A stretch of 61,962 nucleotides of DNA from Streptomyces phaeoluteigriseus (GCF_001896135.2 NZ_MPOH02000009.1:652423-714384), one strand, 5' to 3'; positions 37,898 to 47,299 are shown, counted from the stretch's first letter. The notes: generated by a model not told the origin, from the sequence alone. Made by a program: numbers and translations.

Positions 37898-39562
37898 GTG
37901 TCCTCCCTCTACGCGCGTCACAAGCGCACCACCCTGGCCATCGCGACCGCCGTCGCGGCCGGAGCCCTCGTCACCACCGGACTCACCTCCGGTACGGCCG
38001 CCGCCCAGGCCCCCGCCGACACCACGGCCGCCAAGCCCCTCGCCGTGCCGACCGCGCTCGCCCCGGCCGTCCGCACCGCCCTCATCCAGGACAAGCAGGC
38101 CGACGCCGGCGCCACCGCGCGGGAGATAGGCCTCGGCGCCCAGGAGAAGCTGGTCGTCCGGGACGTCGTCAAGGACGCCGACGGCACCGTCCACACCCGC
38201 TACGAGCGCACCTACGCCGGGCTGCCGGTCCTCGGCGGCGACCTGGTCGTCCACGAGTCGGCCACCGGCGCGGACCAGGGCGTCACCAAGGCGACGACGG
38301 CCACCATCAAGGTCGCCTCGACCGCCGCGACCGTCGGCACCGCCAAGGCCGAGAACCAGGCGCTGTCGCTGGCGAAGGCGGCGGGCTCGAAGGACACGGA
38401 GGCCTCGCAGGCGCCCCGCAAGGTGATCTGGGCGGGCAACGGCAGCAAGCCGGTCCTGGCCTACGAGACCGTCGTCGGCGGCCTCCAGGAGGACGGCACC
38501 CCCAACGAGCTGCACGTCATCACCGACGCGGCCACCGGCGCGAAGCTGTACGAGTACCAGGGCATCGAGACCGGCAGCGGCAAGAGCCTCTACTCCGGCA
38601 CGGTCGCCCTCGGCACCGCCCTGTCGGGTTCGACGTACCAGCTGTACGACACCTCGCGCGGCGGCCACAAGACGTACAACAAGGCGCGCAGCACGACCAG
38701 TTCGGCGGGCACGCTGTTCACGGACGCCGACGACGTCTGGGGCACCGGCGCGGCCTCCAGCTCGACCTCGGACCAGACGGCGGCGGTCGACGCGGCCTAC
38801 GGCGCCCAGACCACCTGGGACTTCTACAAGAACACCTTCGGCCGCAACGGCATCAAGAACAACGGCGTCGCCGCGTACTCCCGGGTCCACTACGGCAACG
38901 CGTACGTCAACGCCTTCTGGTCGGACGCCTGCTTCTGCATGACGTACGGCGACGGCGAGTCCAACACCAACGCGCTGACCTCGCTCGACGTGGCCGCCCA
39001 CGAGATGACCCACGGCGTCACCTCCAACACGGCGGGTCTGAACTACTCGGGTGAGTCCGGCGGCCTGAACGAGGCCACGTCCGACATCTTCGGCACGGCG
39101 GTCGAGTTCTTCGCGGCGAACACCTCGGACCCCGGTGACTACCTCATCGGCGAGAAGATCGACATCAACGGCGACGGCAGCCCGCTGCGCCACCAGGACA
39201 AGCCGAGCAAGGACGGCGCGTCGGCCGACTACTGGTCGTCCACGCTGAAGAACCTGGACGTGCACTACTCGTCCGGCCCGGCGAACCACTTCTTCTACCT
39301 CCTCTCCGAGGGCAGCGGCGCCAAGACGATCAACGGCGTGGCCTACAACTCCCCCACCTACAACGGCTCGACGGTCACCGGCATCGGCCGCGCCAAGGCG
39401 GTCCAGATCTGGTACAAGGCGCTGACCTCGTACATGACGTCGACCACGAACTACGCGGGCGCCCGCACGGCGACCCTGAGCGCCGCGTCCGCGCTCTACG
39501 GCTCCACCAGCACGGAGTACAAGGCGGTCGCGGCCGCCTGGACGGCGGTCAACGTCGCCTGA
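37898..39562 (+). CDS. Secreted M4 (thermolysin-type) metalloprotease
   Basis: A 554-residue secreted zinc protease, starting at GTG 37898 with AAGGAG upstream. It has a signal peptide (RTTLAIATAVAAGALVTTGL), an FTP/PepSY propeptide nearly identical to that of the preceding gene (VVRDVVKDADGTVHTRYERTYAGLPVLGGDLVV), and a catalytic domain with AAHEMTHGVTSNTAG, GLNEATSDIFG and VHYSSGPANHFFYLL. It ends after the M4 C-terminal domain and has no P domain. It is clearly a tandem duplicate of its neighbour that lost, or never gained, the extra domain. It is secreted for extracellular protein digestion. Confidence 0.95.
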   Translation: MSSLYARHKRTTLAIATAVAAGALVTTGLTSGTAAAQAPADTTAAKPLAVPTALAPAVRTALIQDKQADAGATAREIGLGAQEKLVVRDVVKDADGTVHTRYERTYAGLPVLGGDLVVHESATGADQGVTKATTATIKVASTAATVGTAKAENQALSLAKAAGSKDTEASQAPRKVIWAGNGSKPVLAYETVVGGLQEDGTPNELHVITDAATGAKLYEYQGIETGSGKSLYSGTVALGTALSGSTYQLYDTSRGGHKTYNKARSTTSSAGTLFTDADDVWGTGAASSSTSDQTAAVDAAYGAQTTWDFYKNTFGRNGIKNNGVAAYSRVHYGNAYVNAFWSDACFCMTYGDGESNTNALTSLDVAAHEMTHGVTSNTAGLNYSGESGGLNEATSDIFGTAVEFFAANTSDPGDYLIGEKIDINGDGSPLRHQDKPSKDGASADYWSSTLKNLDVHYSSGPANHFFYLLSEGSGAKTINGVAYNSPTYNGSTVTGIGRAKAVQIWYKALTSYMTSTTNYAGARTATLSAASALYGSTSTEYKAVAAAWTAVNVA

Positions 39563-39586
39563 CGGCCGACCGACCGATGTGGGGCG

Positions 39587-39614
39587 GCACCCGGGAAGAA
39601 GGCGTTCCGGGTGC
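39587..39614 (+). terminator. Probable terminator after the second metalloprotease
   Basis: An 8-bp inverted repeat gcacccgg / ccgggtgc with a 12-nt loop, starting 25 bp after the stop and ending 18 bp before the next gene. No T-run. Confidence 0.55.
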
Positions 39615-39632
39615 GCCCTACTCTTGGGTCCC

Positions 39633-40151
39633 ATGTCAGTTGCGGACTTCACGTACGAGGACGTCGGCGCCACGCGCGAGCCCGGCTTCTGCCCGCCCGG
39701 CTTCCACGCCCTGCACGTGCGTACGCGCCTCGGCGAGGGCGAGGAGGTGTTCCGACGCGCCGCCGAGGCGGTCCTCACCTGGGAGATGCACCGCGTCCTC
39801 GGCGTCGGCATCGAGACGAGTGCCGAGCGCGCGGCCCCCGACGTGGACGTCACGGTCACCCTGGGCGGCCTGATAAAGGCGCCCTGCCGCGTCGTCTGGA
39901 CCCTGGAGGAACGCCGCCGCGCCGGCTGGGCCTACGGCACACTGCCCGGCCACCCCGAATCCGGCGAGGAGTCCTTCGTCGTCGACCGCACGGGAGACGG
40001 CACGGTCTGGCTGACGGTGTCCGCCTTCAGCCGCCCCGCCAAGTGGTACGCCCGGGCGGGCGGCCCGGCGACGCGCGGCCTGCAACAGGCGTACGCCCGC
40101 CGTTGCGGGACGGTGCTGCGGGGGTTGGCCACGGCCGGACTGCAGGAGTAG
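39633..40151 (+). CDS. DUF1990 family protein
   Basis: A 172-residue soluble protein of the DUF1990 family, a small helix-grip-like fold with unknown biochemical role. Typical features are the opening FTYEDVGATRE, the central WEMHRVLGVGIETS, APCRVVWTLEERRRAGWAYGTLPGHPESGEESFVV, and the closing SRPAKWYARAGGPATRGLQQAYARRCGTVLRGL. The length fits the family. The ATG at 39633 lies close behind the protease terminator. It is the last gene of the core block before the accessory region. Confidence 0.85.
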   Translation: MSVADFTYEDVGATREPGFCPPGFHALHVRTRLGEGEEVFRRAAEAVLTWEMHRVLGVGIETSAERAAPDVDVTVTLGGLIKAPCRVVWTLEERRRAGWAYGTLPGHPESGEESFVVDRTGDGTVWLTVSAFSRPAKWYARAGGPATRGLQQAYARRCGTVLRGLATAGLQE

Positions 40152-40513
40152 CCCGCACGGAGATCCAGCGATCCGTCCGTACCGGCGACAGCGTCCGTCC
40201 GTAATGGCGACAGCGGCGGGCGGCATCTGTGCGAACGCCCCCCGGCCGCGTCGTCGAGCCGACCCTCGAGTCACGGCGCGATACCGGTCCGAGCGGGTCC
40301 GGCCGAGGGAGAGACCGTACGGTGGCCGGCCGCCCGCGGGGTCGCCGTGGCCGCGATGCCCACGAGGGTGCCCCGGAGCAGCGCGGCGGTCACCCCTTCT
40401 CCGAGGCCGGACGCCGTGTACGGCAGCCCCGAGTGCGTCTGTGACCCGTCATGTGCCGTGCGCGGCTCGCCCGGACGTCACTGAACTCCCGGACGTCACC
40501 GAACTCCGGGGCG
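40152..40513. other. Junction region with short direct repeats
   Basis: A gap of 362 bp with no credible gene at the boundary between core and accessory DNA. It holds a roughly 22-bp direct repeat in two copies (about 40170-40214, shared core ggcgacagc after tccgtccgta) and most of an 18-bp triple repeat (40473-40526, listed separately). No tRNA or integrase gene is visible. Confidence 0.55.
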
Positions 40514-40526
40514 TCACCGATCTCGG
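40473..40526. repeat. 18-bp tandem repeat, three units, at the end of the nucleotidyltransferase gene
   Basis: Three adjacent 18-bp units (40473-40490, 40491-40508, 40509-40526), each starting ggacgtcac or gggcgtcac and containing gaactc or gatctc. The third unit overlaps the last 13 bp of the minus-strand gene ending at 40514; the other two lie just past its stop codon. Confidence 0.85.
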
Positions 40527-41239
40527 TGGGCGAAGCTCATGCCGGGCGTCTCCGCCGTGTTGAAGTTGATGAACCCGGCCACCTCGACGGCGCTCGCACC
40601 GGCCAGCGGGCTGTCCGCCCCTTGGAGGGCGACCTCCGGGAGCCGGTGGGCTTCCTCGGGGCCCGCGACGACCATGGCCCACGCGGCGTTGAAGCCGTCA
40701 GGACGCCGGGGTTTCTCCTCCGCCGCGAGCACCCTGACGCCCTCCTCGTGCTCAGCCAGCCTCAGCGCTCCCAGCTCGCGCAGCGCCTCCGGGGCGAACC
40801 CTCTGGCAGCCACCACGCACCAGCCGGACGGCTCCGTCCTGCCCACCGCCTCCACGAGGCTCCGCTCGCTGCCGGGGCCCACGAGCGTGATGTCCGGCAG
40901 CACCAGGGCGACCCGTCCCTCGGCGAGCGGCAGTGCGGTGCGGATGGCCCCGCTGAGGCTGTCCTCGAAGGAATCGTCCTGGTACACGAAGACCATGTTC
41001 AGGTCCCGGGTGTAGTCGGCGAGATGGCCGACCACATCCAGCTTGTGCGTCCTGAAGACGACCACCAGCCGGACGCTCAGTCCGGACCTGGCGAGTTCGA
41101 CGACCGTCTCCAGGCTCCGGTCGATCACGGAGACACCGGGCGCCAGGCAGTGCAACTCCTTGGAGTACGGGGCGCCGAAGCGCACGCCGAAGCCCGCGCA
41201 GGGGAGGATGACGGTGACATCGGGGGATGACGTACTCAC
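40514..41239 (-). CDS. Nucleotidyltransferase-like protein (GT-A fold)
   Basis: A 241-residue protein with the look of a sugar-phosphate nucleotidyltransferase. VTVILPCAGFGVRFGAPYSKELHCLAPGVSVIDRSLETVVEL carries a GxGxR-like nucleotide loop and a Lys in the expected place, and ALVLPDITLVGP gives the Asp for metal. The C-terminal beta-helix of many such enzymes is absent. Start GTG 41239 with GGGAGG 6 nt upstream. It follows the glycosyltransferase gene by 28 bp on the same strand, so it may supply or modify that enzyme's sugar donor. The C-terminus overlaps a tandem repeat, so its true end could differ in relatives. Confidence 0.72.
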   Translation of the reverse strand: MSTSSPDVTVILPCAGFGVRFGAPYSKELHCLAPGVSVIDRSLETVVELARSGLSVRLVVVFRTHKLDVVGHLADYTRDLNMVFVYQDDSFEDSLSGAIRTALPLAEGRVALVLPDITLVGPGSERSLVEAVGRTEPSGWCVVAARGFAPEALRELGALRLAEHEEGVRVLAAEEKPRRPDGFNAAWAMVVAGPEEAHRLPEVALQGADSPLAGASAVEVAGFINFNTAETPGMSFAHRDR

Positions 41240-41267
41240 TCATGGCCTCCCGGTCGGCGGTGCCGCT

Positions 41268-42479
41268 TCAGCGCACTTCGGCCTCGAGCAGATCGGCGGC
41301 CCGGCGCGCCCCGCCCTCCTGGACCATTTCCTCCTTGAGCCGGCTCAGACGATCGGCCACCTCAGGGTCGTCGACCAGCCCCGTCACCGCCGAGCGCAGC
41401 GCCTCGGCGGTCACTTCCTCGGCTGGGATCTCGCGGGCCACGCCGAGTTCCCGCAGCGTCTGCGAGTTGAGGAACTGATCGGCGCCCCTGGGGATGGTGA
41501 CCATGGGCACCTCGCAGTCCAGGGCCTCCAGGACGGCTCCCATGCCCCCGCGGCTGATGAAGGCGTCCGCCTGGCGCAGGATGGCCAGCTGGGGGATGCG
41601 GCCGTGCACCTCGATGTTGGCCGGCACCGTGCCCAGAGCCGCCCGGTCGGAGTCCCGCCAGACGTGCAGCACCACGTGCCAGCCCGGCAGGTTCCCGAAC
41701 GCCTCGACGCAAGTCTCGAAGAAGCCCGGCTCGTCCGAGTACGAGGTGCCGAGGGTGATGAGCAGGAGCCGGTCGGCCTCGGCCATCCCGGGTGGACGCT
41801 CCCACCCTCCCTGGTGGGACCGGTCCCCCAGGCACGCCCCGACGAACGTGTGGACGGCGGGATCGATCCTGTCGGCGTACGGCTGGAGGAATCTCGGGAT
41901 GAGGCCGAGGGACCGGTCCGGTTCGTTCGCGAAGGTGTAGACGGCCATGTCGGCGAAGCCCTGCTGGTCGAGCCAGTCGCGATAGCGACGCTCATGCGCC
42001 TCGTGGCGGGGGTCGGACGAGTACAGGGCGGCCTCGGCCCGCTGCTCCTCCGTGGGCTCCCAGGACGACATCTGCGCCAGCATCACCGCGGGCACTCCCC
42101 ACCGACGGGCGAGGATGCGCGCGTAGGGGGTGAGCCAGTCGTACAGGACGAGGTCGGGCGGGTCGTCGTCCGCATAGGCGGCGGCGAGCTGCGGAAGGGC
42201 CTGCATGCTGTCCGCCAAGCCGGCCTCCATACAGCCGACGGGCCCCTTCTTCAGCCAGTCCCCGGTGTCCATACCCAATGTGCAGTGGTAGAGCCTGGGT
42301 TCCGCCCCCACGGAGGAGACGATGTCCGCGTATTTTTCGGGTATGGCATAAGTGACCCGGTGCCCACGAGCGGCCAGCTCCCTGATGACTTCCAGACTTG
42401 TATAGATGTGACCAGGCGCCGCCGCATTGAACATCGCAATACGGAGAGGTCTTCCCAACCGCGAGGAATGCATGCCCAC
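41268..42479 (-). CDS. GT1 (MGT-type) glycosyltransferase
   Basis: A 403-residue glycosyltransferase of the UGT/macrolide type, moving a sugar from an NDP donor to a small acceptor. The N-terminal acceptor domain has MFNAAAPGHIYTSLEVIRELAARGHRVTY, with the catalytic-type His at residue 24. The donor domain has LLLITLGTSYSDEP, IPQLAILRQADAFIS, GGMGAVLEALDCEVPMVTIP and ADQFLNSQ. The conserved His of the HGG donor motif is replaced by Arg (FISRGGMG, residue 310), which may change donor choice. Start GTG 42479 (an ATG lies two codons later). The 5' part uses rarer AT-rich codons. Divergent from the exporter genes. Confidence 0.88.
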   Translation of the reverse strand: MGMHSSRLGRPLRIAMFNAAAPGHIYTSLEVIRELAARGHRVTYAIPEKYADIVSSVGAEPRLYHCTLGMDTGDWLKKGPVGCMEAGLADSMQALPQLAAAYADDDPPDLVLYDWLTPYARILARRWGVPAVMLAQMSSWEPTEEQRAEAALYSSDPRHEAHERRYRDWLDQQGFADMAVYTFANEPDRSLGLIPRFLQPYADRIDPAVHTFVGACLGDRSHQGGWERPPGMAEADRLLLITLGTSYSDEPGFFETCVEAFGNLPGWHVVLHVWRDSDRAALGTVPANIEVHGRIPQLAILRQADAFISRGGMGAVLEALDCEVPMVTIPRGADQFLNSQTLRELGVAREIPAEEVTAEALRSAVTGLVDDPEVADRLSRLKEEMVQEGGARRAADLLEAEVR

Positions 42480-42575
42480 ATGCTAATCAGCACCTCCTCT
42501 CGGCGGCAAGAGCGCACCTCCGCCAATCAGCTTGCGTCACAAGCCAGTTGAGCAGTTTCGGGCCTCCGTCGAACT

Positions 42576-42591
42576 GTCGAATAAATTCGAC
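42576..42591. promoter_or_regulatory. Candidate operator in the divergent promoter region
   Basis: A perfect inverted repeat GTCGAAtaaaTTCGAC in the 176-bp gap between the divergent glycosyltransferase and exporter genes, with a third half-site gtcgaa just to its left (42568-42573). An AT-rich palindrome at this position suggests a site for a TetR- or GntR-like regulator controlling both directions; no such regulator gene lies within the cluster. Confidence 0.6.
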
Positions 42592-42655
42592 TGTGACGGG
42601 ACTCGGGGGCTGCTGTTAGCATCGCCGAATGGCATCGTGAATCAGAGGGCGGAGC

Positions 42656-43591
42656 GTGATGGGAACCGGGGACGCACTGATATCTGCCCAGGGCCTGATG
42701 AAGCGTTATGGCGATTCGAAAGTGGTCGACGACATCCACTTCGAAGTCCGGACCGGCGAGGTCTTCTCGCTGCTGGGGCCGAACGGCGCCGGAAAAAGCA
42801 CCACCATGCGTATGCTCAGCGGAACTTCCACGCCCTCCGGTGGAAGCCTGCGCATCCTCGGTATGAATCCCGTGAAGGACGGTCCCGCCATCCGGGCGCG
42901 GTTGGGCGTGGTGCCCCAGAAGGACAATCTCGACCGCGAACTGACGGTTCTGGAGAATCTGACGACGTATGCCCGTCTCTTCGGGCTGAGCCGAAAAGCC
43001 GCCCGGGAACGCTCCGTGGAACTCCTGGAGTTCGTCCAGCTCACCGACCGGGCGAAAGACCTCATCGACTCGCTGTCGGGCGGCATGACGCGCCGGCTCA
43101 CCATCGCGCGCGCCCTGGTGAACAAGCCGGACGTCATCCTGCTGGACGAGCCCACGACCGGGCTGGACCCCCAGGCCCGCCATCTGCTGTGGGACCGGCT
43201 GCGGGAGTTGAAGCGGAACGGCGTGACCGTGGTTCTCACCACCCACTACATGGACGAGGCCGAGCAACTGAGCGACCGGATCACCATCGTGGACCGCGGA
43301 CGGATCGTGGCCTCCGGCACGCCCGCGCAGTTGCTGCGGGCCCATGGCACCCCCGAAGTCGTCGAACTGCGTCACGACGACGGCTGCGACCCCTCGCACC
43401 TGCCCGCACTCCGGTCGCTGGCCGAGCGGGTCGAGGTCCTGGGGAGCCGGGTCCTTCTCTACGTGAAGAGCGCCGAGGAGACGGTGGCCGCGGTCCACCG
43501 CGCCGGGCTCCGGCCGAGCGGGACACTCGAGCGCAGATGCACCCTGGAGGACGTCTTCCTGCGCCTGACCGGGCGCTCACTCGTGGAGTAG
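42656..43591 (+). CDS. ABC exporter ATPase, DrrA/NodI type
   Basis: A 311-residue ATPase of an ABC-2 type exporter. Walker A is GPNGAGKST, the Q-loop is in GVVPQKDNLDRELTVLENL, the signature is SGGMTRRLTIARAL (the GGMxRRL form common in NodI/DrrA), and Walker B is VILLDEPTTGLD. A C-terminal extension of about 90 residues is typical of DrrA. The start is GTG 42656 or ATG 42659, with GAGGG and GGAG upstream. Codon use in the first third (tat, gat, aaa, ggaaaaagc) is more AT-rich than in neighbouring core genes, hinting at transfer. First gene of a three-gene exporter operon. Confidence 0.92.
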   Translation: MMGTGDALISAQGLMKRYGDSKVVDDIHFEVRTGEVFSLLGPNGAGKSTTMRMLSGTSTPSGGSLRILGMNPVKDGPAIRARLGVVPQKDNLDRELTVLENLTTYARLFGLSRKAARERSVELLEFVQLTDRAKDLIDSLSGGMTRRLTIARALVNKPDVILLDEPTTGLDPQARHLLWDRLRELKRNGVTVVLTTHYMDEAEQLSDRITIVDRGRIVASGTPAQLLRAHGTPEVVELRHDDGCDPSHLPALRSLAERVEVLGSRVLLYVKSAEETVAAVHRAGLRPSGTLERRCTLEDVFLRLTGRSLVE

Positions 43592-43596
43592 CGACG

Positions 43597-44373
43597 ATGC
43601 TGAACGGCACGCTGCGCGTCGCGCGTTTCCACCTCACCCTCTACCGCAGGACCTGGCGGGCCACCACCTTCACCAGCTTCCTCATGCCGCTGCTGTACCT
43701 GGGTGTCGTCGGCATCGGAGCGGGCAGCTACGTGGAGAACGACGTCGAGGGCTTCTCCTACGTCCAGTTCCTGGCGCCCGGACTCCTGGCCGTCGTCGCC
43801 TTCCAGACGGCCGCGGAGGAGGCGGGCTTCCCCCTGTACGCCGCGATCCGGCTGACCGACCGGTACCAGCGGATGCTCACTGCCCCCCTCAGCCTGGGCC
43901 AGGTGCTGGCCGGTCACCTGTTCTTCATCACCATCCGCGCGGCCGTGTCGGCCGCGGTCTTCTGCGCGGTGGCCGCACTGCTGGGCGTGTTCGACAGCTG
44001 GCTGTGCCTGCTGCTGGTGCCGGTCGCCATGGTGGTGGCCCTGGCGGCGGCGGCCCCCCTCTTCGCCTTCACCGCCCGGCTGACCAGTTCGGCCAACCTC
44101 ATGACCGTGTCCCGGCTGGTGGTACTGCCGCTGTCGATGTTCTCCGGGGTGTTCTTCCCCGTCGAGGACCTGCCGGCGGCCGTGCAGCCGCTGATCCGGA
44201 TCTCTCCCCTGTGGCACGGAGTCGAACTGTGCCGCGGCCTCTCCGGCGCGTTCACGGCCGGTTCCGGTACGGCCCCGTCGTTCCTCGCCGGCCACCTGGG
44301 GGTCCTGCTGCTGTGGGCGGCGGTCGGCTTCGCCCTGACGCTGCTGGTGTTCAGACGCCACCTTTCCGACTGA
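43597..44373 (+). CDS. ABC-2 type exporter permease 1 (NodJ/DrrB-like)
   Basis: A 258-residue membrane protein with about six helices. It opens LNGTLRVARFHLTLYRRTWRATTFTSFLMPLLYLGVVGIG, which is characteristic of the lipooligosaccharide-exporter (NodJ-like) branch, and has FSYVQFLAPGLLAVVAFQTAAEEAGFPLY and the conserved FSGVFFPVEDLPAAVQPLIRISPLWHGVELCRGL. It lies 5 bp after the ATPase gene. With permease 2 it would form a heterodimeric channel. Confidence 0.9.
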   Translation: MLNGTLRVARFHLTLYRRTWRATTFTSFLMPLLYLGVVGIGAGSYVENDVEGFSYVQFLAPGLLAVVAFQTAAEEAGFPLYAAIRLTDRYQRMLTAPLSLGQVLAGHLFFITIRAAVSAAVFCAVAALLGVFDSWLCLLLVPVAMVVALAAAAPLFAFTARLTSSANLMTVSRLVVLPLSMFSGVFFPVEDLPAAVQPLIRISPLWHGVELCRGLSGAFTAGSGTAPSFLAGHLGVLLLWAAVGFALTLLVFRRHLSD

Positions 44374-44406
44374 CCGCACACCGACCGAAAGCAGAGGTTG
44401 CCGCCC

Positions 44407-45192
44407 ATGCCCACCTTCGCGACAGCGGGCGCGAAGCTCCACCGCTCCGGCACGTTCGTGCTGCGGGGCCTGCTGCTGAACCGCCGGGCCTGGCCCAACT
44501 TCCTCTCCACGCTCCTGGAGCCGGTGATTCTGCTCCTCGCCCTCGGCATGGGGATGGGCAGGCTGATCGGCGAGGTCACCGTCCACGGGCAGATCATGAG
44601 CTACGAGCAGTTCGTCGCCCCGGCGATGCTGGCCACAGCCGCGGTCTCCGGCGTGGTCAACGAGACCACCTACTCCTTCTACGCCAAGCTCACCCAGCGG
44701 CTGTACGAGGGCTACCTGGCCACTCCGCTCACGATCGGCGAGCTGGCCGCGGGCGAGACCGCCTGGGCACTGCTGTGCGGAGGGGTCTACTCGTCCGCGT
44801 TCCTGGTCTCCATGGCGGCCCTCGGCCTGGCACCCTCCTGGTGGGTCCTCCTGGCGCTGCCGGGTGCGGCACTGATCAGCCTGGCGTTCGCAGCCGTCAG
44901 CATGGCCGCGACCACGTTCATGCGCCGGTGGGAGGACTTCGAGCAGGTGAGCATCTGGATGCTCGTGATGACCATGTGCTCGGGAACCGTGTTCCCCCTC
45001 GAGACCTACCCGGGCTGGGGACAGGCGATCGTACGGCTCACTCCTCTCTACCAGGGCGTGGAACTGCTGCGGGACCTGTCCGTCGGCCGCCTCACCTCGG
45101 GGACGGCGGGCCATGTCTGCTATCTGCTGGCCATGTCCGTGGCCGGATTCGTGCTGGCTCGGCGCCGGCTGAACCGACTGCTGGCCAATTGA
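44407..45192 (+). CDS. ABC-2 type exporter permease 2 (NodJ/DrrB-like)
   Basis: A 261-residue membrane protein with about six helices, homologous to permease 1 in layout: FVLRGLLLNRRAWPNFLSTLLEPVILLLALGMGMG at the start, then SYEQFVAPAMLATAAVSGVVNETTYSFYAKL and SGTVFPLETYPGWGQAIVRLTPLYQGVELLRDL. I chose the ATG at 44407 (AGAGG 9 nt upstream); a TTG nine bases earlier is possible. It follows permease 1 after 33 bp and closes the exporter operon. Confidence 0.9.
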   Translation: MPTFATAGAKLHRSGTFVLRGLLLNRRAWPNFLSTLLEPVILLLALGMGMGRLIGEVTVHGQIMSYEQFVAPAMLATAAVSGVVNETTYSFYAKLTQRLYEGYLATPLTIGELAAGETAWALLCGGVYSSAFLVSMAALGLAPSWWVLLALPGAALISLAFAAVSMAATTFMRRWEDFEQVSIWMLVMTMCSGTVFPLETYPGWGQAIVRLTPLYQGVELLRDLSVGRLTSGTAGHVCYLLAMSVAGFVLARRRLNRLLAN

Positions 45193-45379
45193 TCGTTCCG
45201 GGAAACCCGAGTCGGGCTCGGCGCACCACTCTGGCGCCTCGGCGCGGAGGGTCGCGGGGAACGCACGGACCGCGCATCCGGTCGGCCCGCGCGGCAGTGG
45301 CGAGCAAGACCTTCGCGACGCCGTCGTGGAGCCGCCTTTCCGAGCCGAGCCGACCCGGCTCCTGAACGGAGGACGCGTC

Positions 45380-47288
45380 ATGCCGGTGCTCGAACGCTCG
45401 GGCCCTCTGCAGTCGGGGCTGTGCCAGGTGGAGTGGATCCACACGGTGTGTGAGGGATCGGAGCCGTTCGGGGGTCCCAGCGTCGACGTGGAACTTCCCG
45501 ACTCCCTCGGCGAGCGGCAGGTGGAGGAGGCTGTCAGCCTCCTTGTCGCCCGCCACGAGGTGCTGCGCACCACCTTCGCCCAGGACGAGAGTGGTCAGGC
45601 GGTGCAGCGGGTGTGGCAACCGGAGCGGGTGCGCCTCCACCCGTCGGACGACTCCCTGCGGGCGCCGTTCCGCATCGAGAGCGAGTGGCCGATCAGGGCA
45701 GCCCTCACACAACAGGGCGATGGCCGCAGGGAGTTGACCCTGGTGATGGCCCATATCGCGATCGACGCCTGGTCGATGGACGTCATGCTGCGGGAACTGC
45801 GGACGATCCTGGACGCGCTCGCGTGCGGTGAGCTGCCGGAGCTGCCTCCCGTGGTCCACCACCCCGTCGACCAGGCGCGACTCGAACGATCGGAGCGGAT
45901 GAGGGCCGTCCGGGCGCGGAACCTGCGCTTCTGGGAGGAAGAGTTCCGGCACCTTCCGAGCGGCCCGTTCGCCGTCCCGGTGATCCCGCCCGAGGTCGGA
46001 TACCACCACGTCCACCTGGACTCCTGGGCGCTGGGTCCCGCGCTCACCCGCATAGGACGGCGGCTCTCGGTGCCCTCCGCCTTCCTCGCGGCGGTGGCCC
46101 TGGCCGTGTCCGCGGTGTCCGGGCAGGACCGCGTCGCGTTCGCCACCGCATGGTCGTCCCGGGCCAGCCGGCCCACCCGGCAGATGATGGGTTCCGTCAC
46201 GAGGGACCTCGTTCTGGCCGTCGGCGTTCCCCGCGACGGCCGGTTCCAGGACCTGGCCGCGGCAGCGATGCACGCCAGTCTGCGGGCCGCGAGACGAAGC
46301 GACTGCGACGTCCTGGAACTGCTGGAGGCCGAGGCGCGCGCGGGACGTCACCGAGGGGCGCGCACCCACCCGGGTGTCTTCGTCAACTTCCACTACCACG
46401 CGGAGGCGGAGGGCGCGGACGGCGACGGCGGCTCCTCGCCCGACCTCGCCCCGCTGCTCACCCGAGGCCGCACGGAGCGCACACACCTGCCCCCGGTGCC
46501 TTTCGAGGACGGCCCGCACCTCCTGTACATGTCCGCGCTCCCGGCCCCGAGGGCCGTCCGCAGGTGTTCCTCTCCGCCAACGACGCCGTGCTGGACGCGG
46601 ACGGCGCCCTCGCCTTGATGCTGCGGGTCGAGCGCATCCTCGTCCGATTCGCCGACGACCCCGATCTCGCCAGCGCGGAGTTCCTGCCGGACCGGGGCGC
46701 CCGGGACGGTGTGCACGGTGTCCGGGACGCCGGGTGGGTGACGGTCGACGGGTCCTGGGCCGATCTCCGCCTGATCGAGACGGCTCTGCGGGAACACCCG
46801 GGCGTCACCGCGGCCCGGCCTTCACCGACGACGGCTCACTTCGCGCCGCGGTCACCGCCGAAGGCCCGGACTCGGATGCCTTCGCACTGCGCCGGTTCCT
46901 GCTCAACAAGGTCGGGCCGCGGCACGCCCTGGTCGTCCCGGACCGCTTCCTGATCAACGGCGAGCCGGCCGAAACCGGCTCCGATCCCGGCTCCGGCTCC
47001 GGCTCCAAGCCTTCCTCCGCCCGCTTCGCCCGCCCCGCCCCGGGCCGCGAACAGGCCCTGCACGATGCCGCGATCCGAGCCGGCGGTCTGGAGGCGGTGA
47101 GCATGCACGAGGGGTACGTGGAGGCGGGCGGACGCCTGGCGGCCGTACCCAAGGTGCTGGAACTGCTCGCGCGCCAGGGGCTCACCGGGCTGCGGTTCGA
47201 CGACTTCCGGCTACCCTGCGACCTTTCCGCGCTGGCCGCGCGCCTGCGCTCACAGGGCAGCCCGCCCCTGGAGCGCCCGCGCCGCTGA
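45380..47288 (+). pseudogene. Condensation-domain protein with A-stump and Ser-less carrier tail (copy 1), two frameshifts
   Basis: A protein of about 636 residues after adding one base near 46543 and one near 46817 (both G-runs). Residues 1 to about 430 are an NRPS condensation-type domain: RHEVLRTTF at 58-66 and MAHIAIDAW at 123-131, which is HHxxxDG with first His to Ala and Gly to Ala while the catalytic second His (125) and Asp (129) remain. A segment of about 80 residues resembles only the C-terminal subdomain of adenylation domains (WVTVDGSWADLRLIETALREHPGV...RHALVVPDRF). The end resembles a carrier domain but reads YVEAGGRLAAVP, with no Ser for phosphopantetheine. ATG 45380 is preceded by GGAGG. 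Copy 2 at 49029-50942 has the same plan. Confidence 0.78.
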
Positions 47289-47299
47289 TCGCCTGATGC

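Noticed and set aside
40152..40513. Integration site with att repeats for a mobile element
   Set aside because: Short direct repeats exist, but I found no tRNA gene, integrase or matching copy at the right end of the island.
45380..47288. Programmed frameshifting in the condensation-type gene
   Set aside because: Both breaks are simple G-run contractions like those in six unrelated genes, and I saw no slippery heptamer or conserved stem-loop.
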